Shown: one piece after another, positions 33,107 through 46,747 of the stretch
Layout: every line of letters begins with the position of its first letter
Position numbering within the stretch: the stretch's first letter is position 1
Assembly (NCBI GenBank): GCA_048013815.1
Contig: CM106585.1
Location: 8,308,001 to 8,372,000, forward strand
Reading direction: 5' to 3'
Origin: Setoptus koraiensis
Taxonomy: Eukaryota > Arthropoda
Length of the DNA stretch: 64,000 nucleotides
Made by a program: the position numbers and the translations under genes
Notes under the pieces: model-generated
Databases searched by the model: none
Seen by the model: only the letters and a program-made list of their open reading frames with translations
What the model was told of the DNA's origin: nothing

Positions 33107-35995
33107 GAATATTCCATTATTCCTTACCCCATAGTTCCCGTGGTTTTGGGTTCCGCACTGGCTCAAATACCCCCCCCCCCCGCCACATATCTGTTATATT
33201 TTAAATCGAAGCTTACACACCTGCAAATTAGATAGCATTTCGCCTCTTGATGCCTTGAGGTTCAACAGCAACTTGTGATTCAACCTGTAAGTCCAACCTG
33301 TTAGTCTCACACAGGCACCCAAACAGTCTGGATTTCTGATCTAGTTTGGCGGTTTGCAAGACAAGTTGTTGGTTGCTTTTAAAAACTAGCTGCACATCAG
33401 GCTTGCCATCATATTCCAACCATCAACTGGCGGTATTCAATTCAATGGCGGCTAAACTAGCCCGTCTAACTGGCTCGTTCGTCCACATGCAAAACACATA
33501 ATCTATGTGGTACTTGATTGGTAACACAAGCGAAGCTTGTTCGTATTACTCTATATATTTATATCAGTTTTCGTTTCTGACTGTTGCCTTCTGAACGACT
33601 GTGAATAAAATGTAGTTGTTGTCGTTTGTTTTTTGTATGTATCTATATATATTCTTGCTGACTGATGCACAAATGAAAGTTTCCTTTTTCTCTCTTTCGC
33701 TTGCTTAAATACCATTCACAGCAGCAAGAATAAACAGAACATTTTCCGTATCAGAATACTCCGACAACCTGTTTTGTATCAGTGTATGTGCGCTAACCGC
33801 TGATAGGCCCATGATGAAGCACCGTTGATAATCAGGATATTCTCAGGATAGAATAGCGTTCGCAGCCTGGGGTAAATATTTCAACTTTTGATCCAACAAC
33901 AAGCATGTCCACTATATTGAACGATGCTGCCATCGAATTGTGTATATATATATAATATTGTGTAAGTTAGGAGTCTAGGTAACCACTGCAGTGAAATTGC
34001 GTCGGACCCTGACGTCGGACTATGCAAAACTGGATGACGTTCTTAAATGTACTTTCCATTTAGTTGATTAAAAAGAAATGTATTTTACCGTTATACCATC
34101 ATTCGTCGATCTTGAGCTTTTTCCAATCATGATGAAGAAATTCCTATGACAATTTTGTGATTTATATTGAGGTGTTAGACAACGACAACTAAATTAACTA
34201 AATCTGTGCTTGTGTTCTCATTCGCTGATAAAAGATTGATTAAGCAGCAGATACAATAACGAACCAATTGAAGGAGACAATTCAAACATCACCATCAACA
34301 TCAAGCTCGAGCAGCATGTACAAGATGAGAACATTAGTAATAGTAATTTTTTCATTTACATCCAGCAACATCATCATGCAAATGAATTGCAAACGGCCCA
34401 AATGTTGACGAAAACAATGGATACCAATTTGTGACAAAGTCGAGAAAAAGCACAATAGTTAATTGTATATTCCTCCCGACGCACTTGGTTCAGCAATTAG
34501 CCCCGCTTCCTAATGACACAGAATAATCTAGTCTTATATGTTCATATTCTGTTGTTCATATGCATCACTTACCATGTTCGCTCAGTCAACATCAATGAAT
34601 AAATAGCAAAATAAATAAACTTTTTATTAGCTCATACAGTATACGAGAAGTCAGGCCAACACAACATTGTGGAAACACTTCAAGAGGAACTTCCTATTGC
34701 ATAATCTACGCAATATAATCTATGGTTATAGTGTGGCGACGCAATCATTCATCTGGAATGTAAATGTCAAATACCGAATAGATAGTGTGAAATGAGTAGA
34801 ATTTATATTTGAGGAAGAATCTGACAGAATTGTATTGGCATGACTGACAGAACAGTGGAAATAGTTATGATCGCTGGCAACAATGTTTATATGCCCAAGT
34901 CGATATATTGAAGAACAAAGCCATGTTTCAAGAATCAGAGCTTGTCCGGATTTGTTGAGCTGGCCAGACAAGATATAAACAATCCACTTGTTATAACAGA
35001 TAGACTACCTTTGTTGTTGCTGTTGCTGTTATTGTTGGTACATCAATAAGGTAATATTCGAAATAGAGTGCAGAATAATGAAAACAGAGCATAATATTTA
35101 TAAATCATAGAAGTCTAGCCGGTGGCGTCTGGACAGCTTGGTCGATAGATAAAAAAAATGTCCAATTTCATCGGCATTCTGTTTTTTCAACTTGTATCAT
35201 ATAAATCTATCTGATCAAATCAATGTCTATCTAGAGTGAGGATCACATGAATACACAACATTTGAAAATTACGTTCAGCTCCACTAACAGCATGCACCGT
35301 GAGCCTTGTCGACGAAACACGGTGATAATAGCATTATTAGCATACATTAGCTTATATAACTTGCCAACGGAAAGTTTGCTTAGGAAGCAGCCTTGTCAGC
35401 CACCAATTATGACTTTTTTATAATTGATACAACGAAACAGAAAAAAGAAAATATCATGGTACCAATACATTCAATACATATGCAAAGTGCACGCGTGTAA
35501 ACAACAACAGTCGACAAAATTGCAACAACAAATTGAACAAAATTCTGAACAGTCTGTAATATCTTTCATGTCATAAACTATGTACGAGGAAATCACCTCA
35601 GATTGAAATAATTCACTTTGTTAGACCAACCAATAATATACGTCATCATTGTCTGATTTCAAGTTCAAACCACCCTTATAAAGATTATTATCATCAACAT
35701 TATTTTCAGTGGCAGTGACAACAATATCGATGCCAACCATGATAGTACTCGATTAGTAGTGCAAGTGCAAGATCAACAAAAAACATAAATGAATTCTATT
35801 TTTACACTCTCTCCATTCAATAACCACCTCCATCTTGTTATACTTGTAACTATTCAAAATAATAAGTCTTTTGATCATCGTTGCGAATAATATCACCAGC
35901 CAAATACGATTCACATTCTATGAATCAAATGATCACCTTTAACCGGACACATTGATGCCAACTACATAAACAGTTGATTTACATACACGGACAAA
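33107..35995. other. Non-coding region after the gap, upstream of ceramidase
   Basis: This contig start carries a C-run at 33170-33181 and mixed-composition DNA unlike the AT-rich block. A plus-strand AATAAA lies near 33603. A minus-strand frame of 63 codons (33228-33419) has protein-like composition but no recognised family and an in-frame stop just upstream. The last few hundred bases must include the ceramidase promoter. Confidence 0.45.
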
Positions 35996-38900
35996 ATGGC
36001 ACCAGTTTTATTGTTGACAACTTTGTTATTTTGTTTTGTGGTGCTCTCTAATCAGGCAGGAAACATCAAGCTATTAGATGAAAACGATGAAGCAATTTTA
36101 GATAATGTTATTTTGCCTTATGATAGGTCATCGTCGAAACAAGTGGAGACATCATCACAGGACAATGATGACCAAAGCAAACAATATAACAATTATTACT
36201 ATGGTTACCGAAACGATGACCCACAACAACAGCAGCTACCCATTGAGAAACCCGAAACTCAGACGCCGCCACCTACAGATGATCAATATCTTATCGGCGT
36301 GGGTATAGCCGACATAACAGGTCCAGCGGCAGATATAAATCTCATGGGCTACGCAAAGCCGAATCAAGACGCTGGTGGCATTCATTTGCGACAATTTAGC
36401 CGCACAATTATCGTAGGCGATAACGAGGGCTCTCGTGTTGTATACATTAGCCTAGATAATGGAATGGTATCACAATTGTTGCGCATGCAAGTTCTGAAAC
36501 AATTAGCCAAGAAATACAACAACAAATTGTACAATGAGAACAATGTTATGATGTCGGCCTCTCATTCGCACTCATGCCCAGGCGGATTCTTTCAATATGT
36601 TCTCTATAACATACCGTCACAGGGTTTTATATCACAAACATTGGAGGCACTTGTTAGCGGCATTCTGCGGAGTGTTGATATTGCTCATAACAATATGAAA
36701 CTGGGACGAATGTCTTACATTCAGGGCAAACTAACCGGGGCAGGCATCAATCGAAGTCCCACCGCCTACGAAAATAATCCTCCATTGGAGAGGGCACAGT
36801 ATGATTGTGACACAGACAACGAAATGATTTTAATCAAGATGACAGATCTCAATGGCCTACCAATAGGCATGATAAATTGGTTTCCAGTGCATGGCACAAG
36901 TATGAATAATACAAATCATTTGATTAGTGGCGACAACAAAGGTTATGCGTCGATACTATTTGAGCAACAATACAACAATGGGGCTTTGCCAGGAAAAGGA
37001 CAGTTTGTGGCCATATTTGCTCAGGCCAACGAAGGAGATGTGTCACCAAATACTCGAGGTCCTCGTTGTATAGACACTGGTCTACCATGTGATAGTGCTC
37101 ACAGTACTTGTGGATCGCCACCAAGGGTAAGTGATAACTTAATATATTTATATATAAGCACAATATGACTAGATGATAGTAACATATTGAGTCATATAAG
37201 GTAGGGTATGGATATGACATGATTGAAATAGAAAAATACAAGAACATATACGCTGAAAAATTCGCTTCAGATTTGAGATCAAAAGAGAGTCCAGAAGTAG
37301 CTGAGTAAGCGCAATATCGATATACAAGATCGTATGAAGAAAAGAACTCCGTCTCCATTTTGAACACAGAATTTTATAGAAATAATCAAAATACTTAATA
37401 TATGCCATATATCAATCCAAATTCATCGCTAGATATACAAGCGCTCTAGATCTTTACATCAGCAAGCTAGACAAAACATTTATAGACAAGCGACAAACAT
37501 GAACCAGAGGCCGATCGCCAGAGGTGCCCCGCAATCTGTTTATACACCCACAAGTGAAAATAACAGGGGTTCCTTTAATCCGTTGTACAACAATGGTTTC
37601 TCAATTAATCCACTTCATTTTAGCCAATATCAACAGCAGTATGGAAATCAACAGCAAATCAGTGATTGGCAATCATATCCAGATGGAACTAGCAGCAAGG
37701 AACAGCACTGGTATCAGCGGGCAAACTCTTGGCCTGCGAGAATCCTACAGAGAGCAGGCCGATCTCCGTCTTTGTTTCTTTCATCAATGCTAAAAGCCAC
37801 CAGTAGATCCTCTCAAGCTCACGAATCAACAGTAGGTGCAACTTTACCCCACTGTGTCTCGGTCATCGCGATAAAGTCTTCCAGATTTGCCAACCAATGT
37901 TCCCAATCCCAACCAATCCGAAGCATGTCACTTACAGAAGCACATAGAAACTTCGAAAGAACCCATGCAACCCTTAGAAACCCCCACAAGCTCGAAAAAT
38001 CCTCAGAAACTCGTTCAATACCTCGCACCCAGCACGTTACATACCCGTCAACCACATATCCTTTGTGACCCCATAAACACTAACAGTAATCATCAATTTT
38101 TAATTACAAACTAACACTAACCTTTGAATTGTCTATCTACCCATATCACCATTCACTAAGAATGAGAAATGTATAGCCTCTGGACCAGGAAAAGACATGT
38201 TTGAAAGTACCAAAATTATCGCCTACAAACAATATTACAAAGCCAAAGAATTGTTTGATGACTCTAGTTCGCAGGTTAGAATACGCGGAAAGGTCAGATT
38301 CATTCATCAGCATATTGATATGAGCTCGCAAATTCTTGCCGTAGACTCAACAGGCAATGCGACACAAAGGACGTGCAAACCAGCTTTAGGGTATAGCTTC
38401 GCGGCGGGCACAACCGACGGACCCGGCGCTTTCGATTTTCAACAAGGCGACACTAACTCGAGTCCTTTCTGGAACATGGCCAGAGATTTCTTGAGGAAGC
38501 CCAGCGAGCAACAAGTGCAATGCCATCATCCCAAGCCCGTGTTATTCACAACAGGTGAAATGAATTTCCCCTATGCTTGGCATCCTGTTATTGTTCCAAC
38601 TCAAATTATTCAACTAGGCCAATTGGCAATAGTTGGTCTACCTGGTGAATTTACAACAATGTCAGGTCGTCGCATAAGAAACGCAGTATCATGTGCGTTC
38701 AACAATGACAATTCCGACCAGTGCCTACTAAACAGTCAGTTGGTTGTTGATGGAATCACCGGGGTAGCAGGCATGAATGACACCATGCCAACTGCATCTA
38801 GACTGTCTCCGCAAACAGCTCATGCCAACGATACAACCAAGGTCAAAGTTGTCTTATCAGGCCTCTCAAATATATACACATCTTATGTAACAACTTTTGA

Positions 38901-39534
38901 AGAGTATCAAGTGCAACGTTACGAGGGCGCGTCGACAATTTATGGTCCATACACTTTGCAGGCCTATTTGAATCAATTTGTCAAATTAGCGCAGCTGATT
39001 AAATTGGGCAAGCCCATCGATAATCCGGGCCCTGAGCCAGAGAATCTGCTAACGCAACAGATTGTCTTAAAGCCAGGAGTTATATTTGACAGTGCACCAT
39101 ATAAAAAACATTTTGGCGATGTTTTGGAGGATGTAAACACAAGCAAAATCTACAAATGCCAAGACGTTGTAAGAGCCTCGTTTGTTGCTGGGCACCCAAG
39201 AAATGACCTGAGACATGAGGGCACTTTTATGGTGGTGGAACGTTTTAATAATGACACAAAACGATTTGACACTATCGCCAGCGATTCTTCATGGGAGACG
39301 AAATTCATTTGGCAGCGAACAAATTCTTTTCTGGGCGAAAGTAAGGCAATATTAGAATGGGAAATACCTGTTGACTGTACTACTGGCCTGTATCGGTTGA
39401 AACATTTTGGCGCAAGCAAGAATCTAGTCCAACAAATAAAACAATACACAGGCCAATCGTCGGTTTTTCAAGTTGTGGCTGATCAAGATCAAATTATCGG
39501 CGTGCAGCAACAAGTTTCCATGCAAACAGCTTAG
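35996..39534 (+). CDS. ASAH2: Neutral ceramidase
   Basis: Neutral ceramidase hydrolyses ceramide to sphingosine and fatty acid, at the cell surface or secreted. There are two exons, 35996-37126 and 38161-39534, with a 1,034-base phase-0 intron (GTAAGT ... ACTAAG). The product is 834 residues. It has a signal peptide (LLLTTLLFCFVVLS), a Ser/Gln/Tyr-rich linker to residue ~95, then the catalytic domain starting YLIGVGIADITGPAADINLMGYA. The zinc-site His blocks SHSHSCPGG (190, 192) and FPVHGTSMN are present, as is the nucleophile motif GDVSPN (Ser350). GLPGEFTTMSGRR and YVTTFEEYQVQRYEGASTIYGP in exon 2 carry the remaining zinc ligands, and the C-terminal Ig-like domain is complete. All catalytic residues that I can place are retained. 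Confidence 0.96.
37127..38160 (+). other. Ceramidase intron with an unexplained open frame
   Basis: The intron contains an ATG-initiated frame of 189 codons at 37499-38068. It is rich in Gln, Ser, Arg and Pro and resembles no family I know. It may be chance, an alternative exon, or a relic. Confidence 0.4.
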
Positions 39535-39829
39535 ACAATAACAAATTTTCCTAGTCTCAAAGTGTTGTCACCAATACTGTTAGAATTTTTGTTAAAAACA
39601 ATGAGTAAAACCTACCCGAGTGAACCTAACACTTTTGTTGATTAATGTACCGTGACAAGATGTAACCGCTTCAATCCTCCGGTCTAATACAATCGCTCTT
39701 CTGTTCCTGACACTGATTACAACATTGTTTTGTTCTTTTTTATCTCGGCTTCTTCCTGGGGACACAAACACGCCTCTCGCTCTCCCTTGGAAAATGCCTA
39801 GAATATTCGAGATATGCAGCAGCTCTAAA

Positions 39830-39835
39830 AATAAA
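39830..39835 (+). terminator. Candidate poly(A) signal of ceramidase
   Basis: AATAAA lies about 300 bases past the stop codon. Confidence 0.45.
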
Positions 39836-39890
39836 TCAGGGTAGCAATCCCACTAGATAAGGGATACTCTCACGGAAGACATCTATTTTG

Positions 39891-40402
39891 GCAAGCATGA
39901 ATCCTTGAGAACACTTCGAAAAATGAAGAGGTGATCTCAGGGTAATGAAGAACTGAGTAATGTTTGGTGGTGGAATATGGATGGTAGTTGACGTGGGGTG
40001 CTTTATTATTGGAGAAACTGTTAGAACTTGTTACGATAAACGGCGTATTCGGCCGGCATGAATTCCTGAGAACACCTGAAATGAAGAGGTGATCTCAGGG
40101 TAATGAAGAACTGAGTAATGTTTGGTGGTGGGGTGTGGATTTTAGTTGGCTTTAGGTGCTTTATTATTGGTTATTATCGGTTGGTCTATCATTAGAGAAA
40201 CTGCTGGATAGGTTACAAGAAACGGCTGCATGCCTCACAAAAAAAAAACGATTTGGCACGCGTGATTCCCTGAGAACACTTCAGAAAATGAAGAAATGGT
40301 CTCATTATCAGAGCATTGATTAGAAAAGGATAAATTGGATATCGGATGTGTGGTGCAAACCCAAGTTTAGTTGGTTTGAGGTGCTTTATTATTGATTGCT
40401 TA
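39891..40402. repeat. Three-copy tandem repeat, about 150-200 bp unit, with stem-loop
   Basis: Copies begin near 39891, 40052 and 40255. Each has the order: gc.tga(a)tt(c)c(t)tgagaacac, a GAAGAGGTGATCTCAGGG-like block, and GTGCTTTATTATTG near its end. Copies 1 and 2 share a long near-identical core (GGTAATGAAGAACTGAGTAA then TGTTTGGTGGTGG); copy 3 is more diverged. In copy 2 the bases 40065-40077 pair with 40087-40099 (12 of 13). Confidence 0.8.
40385..40390 (-). terminator. Candidate poly(A) signal of egalitarian
   Basis: AATAAA on the minus strand lies about 210 bases past the egl stop, inside repeat copy 3. The same TTTATTATTG occurs in the other two copies. Confidence 0.4.
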
Positions 40403-40601
40403 TGGCGCTCTGCGCACACAATCAATTATCAACAGTAACAATAACTATAACTGTAACAATAACATTTGATTCGCTTTGCTTTACTCTGCTTCTTGCTTTT
40501 TTCTTGTCAAGCCCGTTATTTGAGAAAGGCAACATCAATCATCTCATCTGTGATAATATTAATAATAATATAATAATAATATAGGGTGTACTGTGTAGAA
40601 A

Positions 40602-43600
40602 TCAATTGATTATATCGCATTGAATGCCAATCTCTTTGACTACTGCCACTTCCTGTTTGTCTTGGCCAATCTGGTGGCACGAACAATGACAACAAGACTG
40701 ACTGTCCGATGCGTTGTCCATCGAATCCAAAATGTTGTCGGTTGATTCAATTATTGTGTCCTTCAACATGTCAAACATTGAGCTATCTATGAGATTGGTC
40801 ATGGGCTCATCGTCGAAGTCATTATCTTGATCGTCATCTAAACCGTTATTACTGTCGTCGTTTTCGTTGTTTGACAAATGCTCATCATTGTTTACTATCG
40901 ATACACTATTTAAATCACTATCGTTATTATTATTATTGTTGTTTGCATGATAGTCGCCAGATAATTGAGACACGCTGCTACTTCCGTTATATTCAATGCT
41001 GGTGTCGTTGTTATTGGTAGACAATTCAAGTGACATTGCTGCTACTGCGGCGGCCTTCTGATCCAAACGTTCCAATTTTTTAGCCACTTTTCTGCATTGT
41101 TGAATGCGAGATCTAACTTCATCCGTGAGCTCAACGTGCCTTAACAATCTAATCTCTCTATTACTTAAAACAATTGAGCTACTTGTTTCGCTGTACAGTT
41201 TTCTCTTTAGATCTATCACCTCTAAATCAATCTTTCTTTCTTTTTTCAGATTCTTAATCTCGTCTGGCTTTATCATCGCCAGAATACCCTCTTGGTTCAA
41301 TTGTGTGAATAGAGGCAAATATTCTGGCTTTATTTTGTCGCGCAAACTCTGATAAACACCGCCAATAAGACAGTAGACATCGACAGTTGATTCATATATC
41401 ATGGACTCTGTCATTGGTCTGATGCACCAATACTTAACATCGCGACTTCTAGAAGATTTCGATGATGTTGTGGCCGACGAGGACGACAAACCATTGTGGC
41501 GACTCTTCAATTTAACCAAATTTCTGTATTTAGCCAATGTTGCGTCCCCATAAATTTCACACAATTTACTAGCTGATATGTAGCGCGATTTATATGCCGG
41601 CTTGCCGGTTTCTTGTTGTTGAATGACTAAATTGGCTACTTGTGTATCAAATACACGCCTCAACATAATCTCAGATTGTCTATATAAAGCGTTGCTTTTG
41701 TTTCTAACATCATGCACCACCTTGATTATTTTCTCACTTTCTAGTAAAGGTTTGAGACATTGCGCCAGTTCGGGATTGGTCACCAGATCAAATATACAAA
41801 CTTCCGGTGTTGTTCTCATCTGCTGTTGTTGACCAGCTATGGCTGACGGCGATTTTCCGCCGTCTAGCGGATGATGAAGGAAGCCCAATTGTATGAGTGT
41901 TATCTGACCATTTGAGCCCAAATTGAAGCCTTTACAATCGAAGGCAACAGTATCGGTTGAGGCCATTATGCGATCCACCACTTGCGAGGCATCTCGTACG
42001 ACGCTAACAGTGCGCGTCTTTAGATCTCGCTGTTGACTTGCGCTCAATCTGGCCGACGAGTGATTTAATTTAGTCAATTGGGCATTGTTGTTGTCGACAG
42101 AGGCCTGCAATAGATAAGATCTGACTGCCACTCTGGGGTCAATAGATCGACGTTCTTTAACGGTGTTTAGAGCTGTTGTCGCGCCGTTATGTCTTGCGGA
42201 TTTCTGATACGGCAGAGATTGGTTGCTTCCGTAGGCCGCCGAGTGGCTACTAGCCGAGTCCGAGTGATCCGACTCCTGATTCATATTGTAGCTACTTGAT
42301 CGTGTCAATGATTTCGTTTGTTTTGGTGCTGCTGTTGTCAAATCGCCGGAAGTTGAACCAGGCGTAGCTTGGTTGCTGGACAACGGACTCGATACCGACT
42401 TGAGAGAGGCCGGAATAAACGGGGGCGCCGAGGCTCTTAAAGTGCTGCTAGTTGTGGGCGACACACCATCAGTGGATGGAGAAATGGTACCGGCAATCAC
42501 TGGCTGACTATTGTCGGCTGTTGATGACTGTCCACTTGTTTTATCCAGCCTCAACTCTGGCCTGACAGCTGCCTGATTGCTACAATCGACCGTCAGGGGT
42601 CCACCACTAGCACCATCGTTGAGGTCTTCGTCCGGCAACAACGACGAACTGATTGAGTTGAAATTTGACACAGACTGACCAGTGACGGAGTGGCTATCGT
42701 CGTCGCCATTGGACGACACAATTGATTTTGAGCTATTGTTACATTGGCTACTATTGCAGTCGTTCAACGACAATGTGTCCAAACGTCGGTGTTGTTGTTG
42801 CTGATGTTGTTGTCTATTTTTATTGTCGAAAAGAGGTAGACTAGATTCTTGATAGGATAATGAGCCCAGATTGCTGCTCTCATTGGTGTTTGATCGGCGT
42901 AGTTGTTGCTGGTGTTGTCTAGCACGTTGCGACAACAATTCCATTTCTCTTCTTTCGTCCTCTTGAACTAATGACACATATTCTGTGTCTGATATTGTAC
43001 AACGTTTAAATATTTTAGGATGCATACGTAGGAATACTCTAAGATCGTCTCGAGTTCTGGTCATTTTTAAAAATAATTCATTATCTGACTCGGTTTTAAT
43101 ACATTCATGTAGGTCGTCCACGCTAACAGGATGCTCGGTGTCGCTACCGGACTCATCGTCCTCATTATCTGTATAGTTGTTGTTGTTGTTAATGGTGTTG
43201 TTGTTGATGTTGTTGCTGTCGTTTTGTTTGTTAGGAATTATCTTGCTAGTAGTAGTTTTGTGAGGAAAGGCCAATTTTCGGACGCATTGCTCCACTAATG
43301 AGGCGAACTGTTTAGTTAGATAAGGGTCAATCACATCGTCTTCTGGCACTTTCTCAATGGCGGCCTTGGATTTTCCGCTCGATTCAACCTCGTCTATGAC
43401 ACTCTTTAAAACAACGTGATCTTCATATATAACAAAAACGTCTTCATTTTCGCTTAGAAACTGTTTAAATTCTTTTGAATTCTGGCCAGAAACGTGCCTC
43501 ACTTCTTGGCTGGCCTGAGATCTATAACCGAATAGATTTTTGATTGGCACCAATGCTGTGCCATATTGCACTAGTTTCTTTTTGAAATAATCAACCGCTT

Positions 43601-44213
43601 CTTGTGTATAGTCTCTAGCGGCAGGATTGCTTTCGCCTCTGATCTGTGTCAGGTACACCTTGTCGCCCTCAACGGTAAACAATGACGGATAGGCGGATAG
43701 GAAATTCTTGAGGCCCGTGCGACTGGCGCCCACTATTTGGCGCATTTCGCGTGTAAATCCCTTGGTGCCGAACAGGCAAGACAGGTCGTGCAGAGAGCGC
43801 GGCTCTTTGCCATCCTATCATGTGTCGATTTGATTAAACAATTGTATAATTGCATAATTACATGGTTATATAATTACATAGTTATGTGATTACATGATGA
43901 TATAATTATTTGAGGGCGAGCAAAAGCAAACGATGGAAACATGTTAGCAAAACAAAATAAAACAAACGAGATGCAATGCGAGAAGAGTCGCTATAACCGA
44001 GCTCACCTTGGACGTTGTGAAAAGCCTGTCGAGGAAGAACATCAATGTGACATTTCTAATGTGGTCATAGTCCGAGCTTATGTTAGATCGGCCATTGGTG
44101 TTGCTAGTTGAGTTTGTTGTGCTGGAGATCGATGTTATACTAGTGTTGTTGGTTGCATTTTCGTTGCCCAATGATGGCATGTTTGGCATTGATGAATCCA
44201 TCATCAGATTCAT
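40602..44213 (-). CDS. egl: Egalitarian, BicD-linked mRNA transport adaptor
   Basis: Egalitarian links localised mRNAs to BicaudalD and dynein. There are two exons on the minus strand, 44213-44007 and 43814-40602, with a 192-base phase-0 intron (GTGAGC ... GATAG), giving 1,139 residues. The family signature IRNVTLMFFLDRLFTTSK runs across the junction into DGKEPRSLHDLSCLFGTKGF then TREMRQIVGASRTGLKNFLS, as in Drosophila Egl. A second winged-helix-like segment lies near residues 300-345. The 3'-5' exonuclease-like domain is at about 692-895, with FDCKG (695-698 for DCKG), VVHDVRN (770-774) and STVDVYCLI. Acidic catalytic residues are altered. Long Ser/Asn/Gln linkers separate the domains. The tail ends KEIGIQCDIIN, resembling an LC8 dynein light chain site. 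An acceptor-like TCTTAG precedes the start, so a 5' leader intron is likely. Confidence 0.93.
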
Positions 44214-46553
44214 GAGATCCTAAGATAGCTAGCTACAGCGATAAAAAAGGATTAACGCTCTCTTGTGTGTCTCTTTGTGTTATATAATATGGTTGTATTA
44301 TAGTAATAATATTACAATTATACTATAATTAGTAGTAGTGATAGTGGTTGCGTATGGCACTCGTATACAAACACACCGGATCAGGCTAACAAAACCTCGT
44401 GATTATTGTATGGACATTTCTATTCTATATATGCATCATTTAACGAGTTTGTATGATAGTCGTATAGTTGTTGTGTGTGTTTGTATGTTGTTGTTGTTGT
44501 AAATAAAGGATGGCACCTGTTGCTAGTTAGTTGTGTTTGTTAATCTGACATTAGTTACAGTGACAGATATATTTGCTGTTATTAACATATCGCTATAGTG
44601 TCTCCATAGTTTTTTATGCCGAAATCAGATGGATATGGTTTCAAATTCACTCAATAAAATGGGTTAATTGCATGTGCTAGAGAAATGTTTGGCCTCTGAT
44701 TGGACATTTTCATACTCTGTTGTAGTATATTTTGAATTAATTTGGTGCCATTTGCTTGGTTGTTTGCAATTGTTGTTCCGTATTATAACCGACAATAATG
44801 GCGTATGATCGATAGTGGATAATAACGATGAATGCAAGGCTCACTGCGACGCCAATTGAATCCGTCAGCACGTCTCCATTTTGTGTTAGTGTTCGCTTTG
44901 TTGCTATGTATTGGTTGCTTGTTGTTTTCGATTTATTAAAAATAGTTCAAATACGTTGACGCGTCCAACTAGATGTAGCTATATTGTGTCGTCTGACGAA
45001 GGTTTTCGTCTATCACCTGTTGCATGAGAGCTGTCGCCGAAACTAATTCGTTGGTAGTGTGTTGCTTGTGTCTATTTTCGCTGATATTGGGCTGGTTTTG
45101 ACTCATCGATAACACGCTGACGGTGATTAGCAACAGAGTGAATTCATTACATTTGTTGTCGTACGTTTTGATCATCAACTGCTCGCTAGCTGGCTGAATA
45201 AGCTGACTAACCTGAAGCAACGTCTAACAACAAATTCCAGCCAACTGTTTAACTGATTCGTTTACCTTACTAACTGACTCGCCAACTTGTTGACTTGTCG
45301 ACTAATCAAGCGAGCTAGTTGGATTAAAGTGTGCGATAGTTGTGTTGCTGTCGATGTTTTTGTGTTTGCAAATCTCAGCGCGAGCTAGTTTGACTTTGAA
45401 ACGTCAATGTCGCACTGACGTTTATCCCTCTGTTTTGCAATCTCTTTATGTCTTTCTCTTCTTTTTGATTGGATTCAATTGACTTTTATAATACTAATAT
45501 GTGTACGATGTTTCGAAGCTACTTATAAACTTGAGCCAGCAACGTGTGCAGTCTGTCGAAGTTTACACACAAGTCGCATAGATGATGGGATATGTATTCA
45601 ATTTCAAGACAAATTGAATTGTAATTGTGTGTGTATGTATAAAATGTATAATAGTAATATAATGTTGTTGCTTGTCTAAACGGAGCCTGTTAGTGGGTTG
45701 CCTGTAAGCTGTTTATAAGTTTGTTAGACAGTGGCGTCGATAATAAACGTTAATAGGCAGCGAAAAAGCAACTGTTTGTGTGTACCTAAATCATCATGGT
45801 GAATTGATGTTGTTTATCCTCTCATCGGGGTTTCTTCAATGATACTCGTTTCAATATCTTGTCTTGTTGTGAGCACTCGTTCAATGGTGTGCAATAGCAC
45901 CTCGAGACTAGACCTATGGCTAGCCAGTTATCGGCGGGCACGTGCTGCTTGCTGGTGCCGCTGTTGCTGTTGCACGGTTTCAAGGTTGTTTTAAAATTGT
46001 TGCTGTTCTCTTTGTGGAGTTCTTTTCAGTTGGTACCGTTCGAAAATCACTTTCGAAGTGGCACAGCTGACTGTTGTGACAAGAAGCGAATATTGTGATG
46101 ATGAGATATATGTGTTCGCTTCACAACACAGCACAACTTTGATCATTTAATCACTATTTCCTTTGAGTGACTTTGGTGAGCGTCTCAGTTGATGAACTAA
46201 AACCACAGTGTCGACTGGCTAGCTTATTCTTGTGGTTGCAGTTGATGTTGTTACTAATAACTGGCTGGCTTGTTGGCGCTTGTTGTTTAGCATCTGTCAG
46301 CCGTCAGACTGGTCATGGGTAGTGATTTTAATTTTGATTTTCATTATGAACGTATATCGTTGTCGCTTAGAAGCATGGTACCAATAATAACATCATCTTT
46401 TGTGCCATACACTATTGCTGCTAAAGGTTGCTACATAAGCTCGACGATGGTGTTGCCTTTGAATAGATTGCATTGGTTGCTTCAATTTGGTACGAATTCA
46501 ATTCAATACCATATCTGTCTTGCTGCTTTTACTTGTAAATGCCAAATGTTTTT

Positions 46554-46651
46554 CGCTGGCTGGCTGGCTCGCTCGCTTGCTGGCTGGCTGGCTGGCTCGC
46601 CGACTGACTGACTGGCTTGCTGGCTTGCTGGCTCGCTGGCTGGCTTGCTGC
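46554..46651. repeat. GGCT/CGCT tetranucleotide repeat
   Basis: A run of TGGC, TCGC and TTGC tetramers over about 100 bases, imperfect. Confidence 0.85.
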
Positions 46652-46747
46652 TCTGCGTCGAGTGGTCTCGACACACGAAACAAGGTATACGCTCACACAC
46701 ACTCGCAAATTGCAAATGGCGCTAAATGGTAGTGGTGGTGGTAGTGC

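Larger units (their letters stand above)
39535..40601. other. Convergent 3' region ceramidase / egalitarian
   Basis: Both 3' ends lie here. AATAAA (plus) is at 39830-39835. Three tandem diverged repeat copies occupy 39891-40402. An AAT/ATA run is at 40555-40583. Confidence 0.6.

Noticed and set aside
33228-33419. A 63-codon minus-strand frame after the gap
   Set aside because: Composition is protein-like, but there is an in-frame stop directly upstream, no ATG and no recognised family, so it is not listed as a gene.
44969-45220. Minus-strand frame of 83 codons upstream of egl
   Set aside because: Possible leader or upstream frame of egl, but nothing conserved is visible and no junction can be assigned.
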